Shown: positions 56,266-64,000 of the stretch, one piece after another
Layout: the number at the start of each line of letters is the position of its first letter
Numbering within the stretch: the stretch's first letter is position 1
Source of the DNA: Macrotis lagotis
Lineage: Eukaryota > Chordata > Mammalia > Peramelemorphia > Peramelidae
DNA: 64,000 nucleotides
Direction of reading: 5' to 3'
Assembly (NCBI RefSeq): GCF_037893015.1
Contig: NC_133658.1
Span: forward strand, 428,201,890-428,265,889
Notes under the pieces: generated by a model
The model's database searches: none
Told to the model about the DNA's origin: nothing
The model's input: only the letters and a program-made list of their open reading frames with translations
Made by a program: the position numbers and the translations under genes

Positions 56266-56410
56266 GGGCAGCTAGGTGGTGCAGTGGATAGAACAGTGAC
56301 CCTGGAATCAGGAGAATCTGAGTTCAAATCCAGCCTCAGATATTTAATAATCACCTAGCTGTGTGACTTTGGGCAAGCCACTCAAACCCATTGCCTTGCG
56401 AAACAAAACA
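56266..56410 (+). mobile_element. WSINE1-like SINE with 16-bp TSD
   Basis: AAGAAAGAATTTCAAG at 56250-56265 and 56411-56426 flanks a full SINE ending in a CAAAACAA-type tail. Confidence 0.97.
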
Positions 56411-56426
56411 AAGAAAGAATTTCAAG

Positions 56427-57190
56427 GTAATTTACAAAAGAAAAAATAGGCAGCAGAATCCTTCCCAGTTTCTGCCACTTCCCTACCAAAAGGAATTCTG
56501 CCTCCACAAGTTTACAAGCTGGTGGGGAAATAACTAATTATAAAGAAAATGGGCAACTTTACTCAGCAGGTAGGAAAAAATAAGTTTCAGTGCCAACATG
56601 AATATCCACAAGTAATCTGTCAGATACAGGAGTTTTGCCTTGCCTCCACCATCATCCTGGCCATCCCCTACCTTAAGGAGCTGATCTCCTGGGTTCCACT
56701 CCTCTGGAATCTAAGCCTCTACTTAGAGGATCTGCTTTAGCAAGCTAACACCCAGACTACAACCTGGCATCACCTGGAACCAAGTTGCTTCAGCTTTTCC
56801 CTGTCTTCATCAGACCCTTCTGTGACTAGGAAAAAAAAGATTGTCTTGTCAACATTATGCCTACTTCTGATGTCGCTCTTCTTCCCTAATCAAATCTATG
56901 CTTCCTGATGCATTCCTTGTACCTGGGAAGAATTCTTATGGATTTTGATGTTTTTGAGTTTCTCAGAGATTATAAGAAATGAGATCAGATAGGAATCAGT
57001 TATTATCAGCAATGACCAACATATAATTACTACATCTTCTCTTTGGTAAAAAAAAAAATGTGTAGTCATTGCAAATCACAGATGTAGAGTTATATTTGTA
57101 AGCACACATCATAAAACATCCACTAATTTGCATAGTATATTTTCAGACAATTCTCCTAGATACACAGGCTCCCTCCACAGGCGTGTAATG
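56427..57190. other. No gene recognised
   Basis: Includes a more GC-balanced stretch (56450-56830) with a 63-codon open frame that resembles nothing known. Confidence 0.45.
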
Positions 57191-57191
57191 A

Positions 57192-57435
57192 GGCCTCTAG
57201 GGCATAGCCTACTGGACTTGGATTTAGGAAGACCAAAGTGTAAATCGGGCCTCAGACACTGTCTCAACAGCTGCCCAGCAATTAAGCTGGATAAATCATT
57301 TAACCTCTTTGTCAATTTCCTCATCTGAAAAATGAAGATCATAATTACACCTACCTCATGTAACTGGAAAGCACAAATGAAGAAATGCATGTAAAACACT
57401 TTGCAAACTATACAAATGCTAGCTTTTATTATTAC
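57192..57435 (+). mobile_element. CORE-SINE (MIR/MON1-like), sense
   Basis: GGACTTGGATTTAGGAAGAC, TCAATTTCCTCATCTG, AAAATGAAGATCATAATTAC, AACACTTTGCAAAC and a TTTTATTATTAC tail: near full length. Confidence 0.7.
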
Positions 57436-57714
57436 TTGCAGATATATAGTACATAAAATATCCAAATGAGAGTATCATGTCATAGGTCAGACATAAAAGA
57501 TCATATACAGAAGTATAACAACATCACTTTTCATGGCTGAATAGAGGAGACCATACATACATCAAATGTCAGAAGAGCACTGAAATATATACAAAGAACA
57601 TTTTAAAAAGAGTTCACTAGTGGTCACTTCCTAATGACATGTAATTTATTAATCCATTCTTACATTTCATATTTTAATCTGGCTACTAGCTAAATCCCCA
57701 GCACTTCTTTTTTT

Positions 57715-59610
57715 GTTCTTTTTTTTTATTCTCATTTTGTACAAATGTTTTTTTTACATTAATAAAATATTCTTGTTTAACAGTAAACAAAATACCCCTC
57801 CCCCCATGAATATAGACTTGCTTGGGCGATAAAGTAAAGGGGAGAGAAAAAAATTAAAATTAAAAAAAATAATAGTAATAATTGTAGGTATGGCCAGGTG
57901 GCGCAATAGATGAAGCACCAGCCCTGGAGCCACGAACACCCGAGCCCACATCCAGCCCCATAGACCCAACAATCACCCAGCCGTGTGATATGCAAGCCAT
58001 CTGATCCCCACTGCCCTGCAAAAACCAAAAAGAAGGGGGGAAAAAAAGACCCAAAATAAAATAGTAATCATAGTATGGGTGGCTGGGTGACAGAGCATTG
58101 ACCCCTGAGCCAGGAGCACCCGGGTCCAAATCCAGCCTCAGACACTCAAAGATCACCCTGCTATGTGGCTCCAGGCAGGCCACCCAGTCCCATTTGCCCT
58201 GCACCCTCCCCCAAATAATAATAGTAAAAAATGTGCTTCAGTCTTTGTTCCAACACCAACAACTCTGTCATGGGTGGATCGCATTCTTTATGGTAAGTCC
58301 ATCGCAAAAGTTGCTTCCATATTTTTCCAATGCTGCCATTGCTGATCACAACTCCCTCCTTTCTTATTTCTCCACTACCATGTACTATATTTTCTCTCTC
58401 CTTTCACTGACTCTGCTGTAGGGTTGCTGAGTGGTGCAGCAGACAGATCCCTGGTCCTGGGGCCAAGAAGCCCTGAGCCCCCTACCACCCCTTAGGCCCA
58501 GAATCCATCTGGCCCTATGGTCCCGGACAGGCCTTCCAATCCCAGCCCCTTGCAAGAAGTAAAAAAGAAAATGACCACTCTCCCCCCATGGTCCATCCTC
58601 TCCTCCTTTATTCACATGCCCCCCTTCCCCCTGCTCCCCCCTCCTTCTTACTCCAGATGCCTATACCCCATTGAGTATATATGCTGTTTCCTCTCCTAGT
58701 CACCTCTGATGAGAGCAAAGGTTCCCTCATTCCCCCTTGCCTCCCCCCCTTCCATATCATTGCAATAGCTCATTGTAATAAAAAAAATCTTATTATATGA
58801 AATATCTTGGCCTATTCTCCCTCTTTTTCTTTCTCCCATTACATTTCCCTTTTTTTCTATTGACTCCATTTTTACACCATATTTTATCTTCGAATTCAGC
58901 TTTCTCCTGTGCTTCAACTATAAAAGCTCCCTCTACCTGCTCTATTAACTGAGAAGGTTCATATGAGTTTTATCAGTGTCATTTTTCTATGCAGGAATAC
59001 ATGCAGTTCATCATCATTAAGTCCCTCATATTTTCCCCCCTCTCCTCCAATCTCCATGCTTCACCGGAGTCCTGTATCTGAAGATCAAACCTTCTGTTCA
59101 GCTCTGGCCATTCCAAAAGGAACCTTTGAAATTCCCCTGGTTCATTGAAAGTCCATCTTTTTCCCCTGGAAGAGGACATTCAGCCTTGCTGGGTAGTTCA
59201 TTCTTGGCTGCATTCTAAGCTCTTTTGCCTTCTGGTATATTGTATTCCAAGCCCTACAAGCTTCCAATGTAGTTGCTTCTAAGTCTTGTGTGATCCTGAC
59301 TGCAGCTCCATTATATTTGAACTGTGTCCTTCTGGCTGCTTGTAATATTTTCTCTTTGACTTGGGAGTTCTGGAACTTGGCTATAATATTCCTAGGGGTT
59401 GGTTTTTTGGGATCTCTTTCTTGGGGGGATCGGTGGATTCTCTCCATTTCTATTTTGCCCTCTGCTTCTAGAATATCAGGGCAATTTTTCTGTAGTAATT
59501 CTTTGAAAATGATGTCAAGGCTTTTTTCCTGATCATGACCTTCAGGTATTCCAATAATTTTTAAATTATCTTTCCTAAGTCTGTTTTCCATATCAGTTGT
59601 TTTTTCAATG
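57715..59610 (-). mobile_element. HAL1-like element, copy D, 5'-truncated
   Basis: Minus-strand order: ORF1 from the RRM onward (59610-59026), then a 3' UTR with SINE 1 (58420-58563), SINE 2 (58073-58215) and SINE 3 (57888-58032), ending in a T-run (plus strand) near 57715. The ORF1 part reads IEKTTDMENRLRKDNLKIIG, IPEGHDQEKSLDIIF, PTPRNIIAKFQNSQVKEKIL, RMQPRMNYPARLNVLF. An inserted C shifts the frame at QGK, after which WTFNEPGEFQRFLLEW follows. This is the best-preserved C-terminal half of the family. At 59610 it is joined to unrelated sequence (59611-59940). No target duplication was found. Confidence 0.9.
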
Positions 59611-59940
59611 CCACATTTCTCATTTGGATCATAATTTAGATGCTCCAGATATGGATCACTGGCTAACACCAATTGTTCATCAGGACCAGGGAGGGTCCTG
59701 CTTGGAGCCTGCCTTCACCGACTCTTTGTTGCTCCTATCCCCCTTATTGCCAGGGAGTCCAACCAACTTTCCTCTAGGCATTAGATTGCTGTGATACATC
59801 AAGTTTTCAGGATTCCAATCAGTGTCTGGGGCTATATTTTGTAGATTTCTTAGCCTTTCAAAAACTTCATATTGTTTAACTCTCCACCTGCCAGTTTTCA
59901 TCTGTTGTATTAAACACCCAAGATTTAGGAGCAAAACTGG
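59611..59940 (-). other. Unassigned protein-like segment fused to HAL1 copy D
   Basis: A minus-strand frame at 59934-59680 reads MKTGRWRVKQYEVFERLRNL, then DTDWNPENLMYHSNLMPRG and LPGNKGDRSNKESVKAG, ending in a stop. Beyond the stop, a frame continues into the HAL1 ORF1 remnant. I do not recognise the family. The abrupt junction with ORF1 sequence could be a template-switch chimera or a later rearrangement. Confidence 0.35.
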
Positions 59941-60740
59941 CTAGTTTCTGACTGTATAGTTGGTTGTTATACTGTCACAAGGTCCTTTCTAAGCATTTTG
60001 GATTTAGTTCATAGTTAGGGGGGTAGGTCTCCTTCAATTGATCCTCATCTAAGTAATACACTAATGGGTCAGGAATGTACTAGAACCATCTTAAACTGAC
60101 TCACAAGAACTGATTTTTTTAGGTGTAAACATTTTAGGTGTAAACATTTATCACCTTGGAAATCAGTAAATACTATGAATAAGGGTTTATTTTGTTGACT
60201 TCTAGACTTAAAAAAATGGAGAAAATAGTAATGCAGATTGAAAGCATGATACGAACACTGTTTTTGAGTCAGTTATTAAACACTGGATGTTAGCCTCCAT
60301 ATTTCCCCTTTAGCTCTCCAAAGTCCAATGCACAGATCAACAGAGAATATGATTCTCATTCAAACACCATTGAGTACAAATTAAATCCTGTGATCTTATT
60401 CCAGAAGGTACAAGAAAGATGATTTTCAAATTCTACTTAATTTTCTTCTCAGACCTAAGGATACCCTACATGTTGAGTAGAATGCAATTAAGATACTGTA
60501 GCAGCAGGTTGTCTTGAAGATAGTAAAGGGTGGTTATACATTTCTTCATTCCTCCCTATTCCTCCCTTCCTCAAACAATTGCTCTCAAAATCTCAACTTT
60601 GATTATAAGGGATCTTTCTAGGTATGTCATACACAGAAAAATATTTCTTTCGTGATAGTTAAGTTACTTTAGAAACCTGTTGGTTCCTGCTTGGGTAGAA
60701 TTGTACATTTTGTGTGAAATGTAACCATATTGATAGATCT
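59941..60740. other. No gene recognised
   Basis: AT-rich DNA with a small tandem repeat of TTTTAGGTGTAAACA at 60117-60147. Nothing coding. Confidence 0.5.
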
Positions 60741-62110
60741 CCTCCCAGAGATGTTATTTAGTCAGTCAAAAATATTTGTACTAAGCATGTACTATGTCCC
60801 AATGGGCTAAATAAATGCTAGGGATATAAAAAAAGAAAGATACAAGATAGTCTCTGCTCTCAGAATGTTTAAGGGAAACAACATGCCAACAACCATGTAC
60901 AAACTAGATCCATATAGAATATAATGGAAATAACAGAGAGAAGACATCATTATTGAGGGAATCAGGGAAGGCTTTCTGTAAATGGTAGGATTGAAGCTGG
61001 AACCTGAAGGAAGCCAAGAGGCAGAGAAGAGGAATGAAAAAATTTCATGCACAAGGGACAGCCAGTGAAAATGCCCAGAGTAAAGATATGTAGCTTTTTG
61101 TTCAAGGAACGATTAAGTGGTTGCTGAGAACAGAATGTGTAGGAGGAGAGAAAGGATAAAGTATTAAAAAAAAACTGAAAAATGGGGAGAGAAGAGACTT
61201 GAAGGCAAGGCTTTGAAGAAAAAAAATGGAGAAATTTTTCTTTTGATCTTGAAATGATAAAGAACCACTGGAGTTTATTATGAGTGGGATGATATGGACT
61301 TTAGGAAAATTACTGAAAAATTACTGTCAGCTGAATTGAGGATGAGGAGAGGCTTGAGGCAGGGAAATCAATCAGTAGGTCGCTTCAACAGTGCAGGTAT
61401 GAGATGACGAAGGCATATACCAGAATAATGATAGTGTCAGAGGAGTGAAGAGCCCCCAGGCGAGAAATGTTACAAAAGTAAAATGACAGATTTTGGTAAC
61501 AGGTTGGACATGGGAGGAGGGAAGGGTAAAATAGAGAAGTCAAGACTGACACCCAAGTTAAGCTTGAGTAACTAGGAGGATAGTGGTACCCTCAAAAATA
61601 ATACTGAAGTATGCAAGTGGGGAGGGTTTGGGGAGAAAGAGACTAAGTTCAGTTTTGGAGACTGTTTAAGGTGCTTATGGGATATCCAGTTTAAGGTGTC
61701 CAATAGGGATCTGGAGACATAAGACAGGAGATTAGGGGAGAATTAGGGCTAGACAAGTATATATGAATATCATCTGCATGGAGAGGATAAATGCAACTAT
61801 GGGAGTTATGAGAGCACCAAAGGAAAGAGTACAGAAGGAAAAGAAGATCTAAGACAGGATTCATCAGACATGACTTGAATGAACATACAACTATGGAGAT
61901 TGAGAATGTGCAGTCAGAAAGATAGAAGACCCAGGAAAAAGTGCTAGAAAACCTAAAGAGAAGAGAGTTTCATGGAGAAGAAAGTGATTGCTAGTTTCCA
62001 AGGCTCCAGAGAGGTCAAGAAAGATTAAGATGGATATAAGGCCTTTAGATTGGCCAATTAAGAAATCAAAGATAACTCTGGAAAGCAATTTCAGTTGAAT
62101 GATGAAGTCA
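60741..62110 (-). mobile_element. Long L2 LINE relic, antisense
   Basis: About 1.37 kb of nearly continuous L2 3' half. Plus-strand landmarks: the inverted terminus (CTAAGCATGTACTATGTCCC), GGAAGGCTTTCTGTAAATGG, GCCAGTGAAAATGCCCAGAG, CCACTGGAGTTTATTATGAG, ACTTGAGGCAGGGAAATC-like sequence, AGTCAAGACTGACACC, TTTTGGAGACTGTTTAAGG and TCAGTTGAATGATGAAGTC. In the minus direction this corresponds to the C-terminal part of the L2 reverse transcriptase protein. Shorter pieces of the same element lie at 10690, 12820 and 17045. Confidence 0.75.
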
Positions 62111-62144
62111 GAAGCCAGAGAATTTAAGAAATCACAATGGTGAG

Positions 62145-62392
62145 TTAAATTTTTCCCCCAGTAGTGTTCAATTCTCGGGAACCCCTTTTTGGGGAGATTT
62201 TCTTGGCAAAGTTACTGAAATGGCTTGCTATTTCCTTCTATAGTTCATTTTACAAATGAGGAAACTGAGACAAATAAGATGAAGTGGTTAGCCCAGGGTC
62301 ACACAGTTGGTTAAATATCTGAAGCCACAGGAGCCTTCCTGACCCCAAGGCCAAGTACTCTATCCATCAGGTCACCTGACTGCCCAGTGAAT
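62145..62392 (-). mobile_element. SINE1-like SINE, antisense
   Basis: TTTTCTTGGCAAAGTTACTG, ACAAATGAGGAAACTGAGAC, TAGCCCAGGGTCACACAG and ATCAGGTCACCTGACTGCCC: complete inverted SINE1-type copy. Confidence 0.8.
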
Positions 62393-62631
62393 TAGGGAGG
62401 GGTAAAAGGATAGGGAAGAGGTAGAGGTAGAATGACACCAGATTGTGATTAGCTAAGGGAACTTCAGTTCATAAAGATGAAAGTGGGTGACGGTAAGAAT
62501 TTTATCCATTACAATTCTAAGGGTTTGCTGGTGTTCATGCTCTTTGGCCAAGTGGTACGAGTCATTAACACTTTGCTTTGGACCTACCAAGTACAATTCT
62601 CACACTTAAATCTGTTTTTTTCTTCTTATAT

Positions 62632-62632
<1 letters not shown>

Positions 62633-62675
<43 letters not shown>

Positions 62676-62690
62676 TATATATATAGCGGT
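62633..62690. repeat. (TA)n microsatellite
   Basis: About 18 TA units (62635-62672) with a short imperfect continuation. Confidence 0.95.
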
Positions 62691-63782
62691 AGCATAAACT
62701 GTTCCAAAGCAGTTTCAGAGTTCTGGCCCTATTGTCCAAAGTCACCATCTGTGGAACATCATCTTTGAGCTGGATTAACTAATATCTGGTACAGCAGTTC
62801 ACTGCTTAGCTCTAACTTCTGATGCTCTTATCAATAGTAGTATGTCCTTCAGAGAGCTTAAGCTTGAGTCCCTAAGGATCATTTAATCAAATGTCTTCTC
62901 ATATGCCTTCATTTTGAAGTTCTTCCTGGTTAAAATACTTCCATCAATGGCACACTCTCATCCCAGACTTTCATCTCAAGCCAAAAAGTTTGCTGCATTT
63001 TATAGACTGCCTTCATGAGTACCACCTAGGTTTCTAATGCATAATGATAATTTGCACTATGTTCATCATTTCTAGCTAATAATGCACATGATACACTTAT
63101 TAATTGTACGGTGCTGCTATTTATCTCTGGTTGACAGGCTGGCAAAAACCAACTTAGGACTTGTCAGTCTATAAATAGTTGACTGTCATTCATCAATTCC
63201 TGGAATTGGATTCCATGCACATAATCTTGAAGCTTCTCAGTATCAATCCATTTTGAAGCCAAGAATTCCAATTTGTGAATAGGATAATGCCAGTGAGTAC
63301 TCTATGAGACAATGCCATAGATTTCTGATGTTTACTGCTCTGATTTAAAATGTGGGCATTAGCCTATAGGCTTAATAATGTAGGAATTTGCATTTCTATA
63401 GTCCCTTAAATTTTGTGAAGAAATTATAAATCTCATTTGATGTGAATCATCCTGTGGTACTATTACAAACTGCGGGTTAGGGAAGTTTAAACTATTTTTA
63501 TTGTAGAGGAGAAGTCAAAGATCACTAGCCCTTTGAGACTATACTAAGCTTAGTCCTTGGAATTTTTATGAATATGAGGGGAATTATGAGGGGAAGACCA
63601 AGAAAAATTTGATCAGAGTCTCAGCCCCATAGATTCACCCAGATCCTTTACAGTTTTTGCTAAATGGTACCCACAAGAAATTACTTGCCTGGACCAGATA
63701 TATTAGGAATTTTATGTCCATATCTCACATGAGAATTAAATTGAGAAAATCAGAGAAGCAAGAAAAAAATCCAGTTTACTTA
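62691..63782. other. No gene recognised
   Basis: AT-rich single-copy-looking DNA. Confidence 0.5.
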
Positions 63783-63850
63783 TATCAATCAGCAAACCTT
63801 TATGAAGTCTACTATTTGCCAGATACTGTATTAGATGCTCAGGATATTTT
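63783..63850 (-). mobile_element. L2-type tail fragment, antisense
   Basis: AATCAGCAAACCTTTATGAA, TCTACTATTTGCCAGATACT and TATTAGATGCTCAG resemble the inverted L2 terminus. Confidence 0.5.
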
Positions 63851-63910
63851 TAATGGAGTCTGAATCAGAAAGAAATAATGTAGGGATTCTAGATTTAGAG
63901 CCTGAAGAGG

Positions 63911-63940
63911 TGTGCGCGCGCGCACACACACACACACACA
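63911..63940. repeat. Alternating purine-pyrimidine tract (TG/CG/CA)
   Basis: Thirty bases of perfect alternation: TGTG, then CGCGCGCG, then (CA)n. Such sequence favours Z-DNA and is a hypermutable microsatellite. Confidence 0.9.
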
Positions 63941-64000
63941 GACACAAACACCCCCTCACATAGACAAAACCTGAGGTTTGGCTTGCCTTTATTGAGAGGA

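Noticed and set aside
57679-59945. CTGGCTA on both sides of copy D as a target-site duplication
   Set aside because: Only 7 bp, not adjacent to the element's 3' end, and likely by chance.

Overview
The window is repeat-dominated, AT-rich DNA from a marsupial. The evidence is dozens of copies of a tRNA-derived, WSINE1-like SINE with marsupial-type body, longer SINE1-like SINEs, MAR-type SINEs with RTE-like tails, L2 and CORE-SINE (MIR/MON1) fossils, and several layers of marsupial-type LINE-1. The density of the WSINE1-like family suggests an Australasian species (dasyurid-like), but that is an inference. No intact host protein-coding gene, tRNA, rRNA or CRISPR array was recognised. The only host-gene sequences recognised are two processed pseudogenes, CACYBP and MRPL45, both on the minus strand.

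Layout. 1-5.5 kb: sparse DNA with an 89-bp direct repeat 2 kb apart, and SINEs. 5.5-10.7 kb: a long decayed RTE LINE carrying the CACYBP pseudogene, which itself holds two SINEs in opposite orientations. 10.7-19.8 kb: L2, MIR-like and MAR elements, an inverted RTE fragment, and a truncated L1 with a clear 15-bp target-site duplication (TSD). 19.8-37.7 kb: two old L1s, one on each strand, broken up by younger insertions. These include three copies (A, B, C) of a roughly 3.2-kb ORF1-only, HAL1-like element. 38.6-43.1 kb: L1 debris, an internally deleted pogo-type DNA transposon with terminal inverted repeats, and the MRPL45 pseudogene. 44.1-48.0 kb: an older ORF1-only relative (E), holding an inverted copy of part of its own 3' UTR and a CpG-rich block of about 1 kb. 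48-57 kb: L1 tails, another old L1 5' half, SINEs. 57.7-59.6 kb: a fourth HAL1-like copy (D), fused at its 5' side to unrelated sequence. 60.7-62.1 kb: an unusually long L2 relic.

Most notable signal. Copies A-D carry three SINEs in antisense at the same 3'-UTR positions. Element E lacks all three. By eye, those SINEs differ from ordinary window copies mainly by A-to-G changes on the element's sense strand, largely shared between copies. This strand-asymmetric pattern is what A-to-I (ADAR) editing of an element RNA, copied back to DNA before the family spread, would leave. The editing explanation is an inference; the composite structure, shared insertion sites and TSDs are read directly from the sequence. 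All identities and counts are by-eye estimates.
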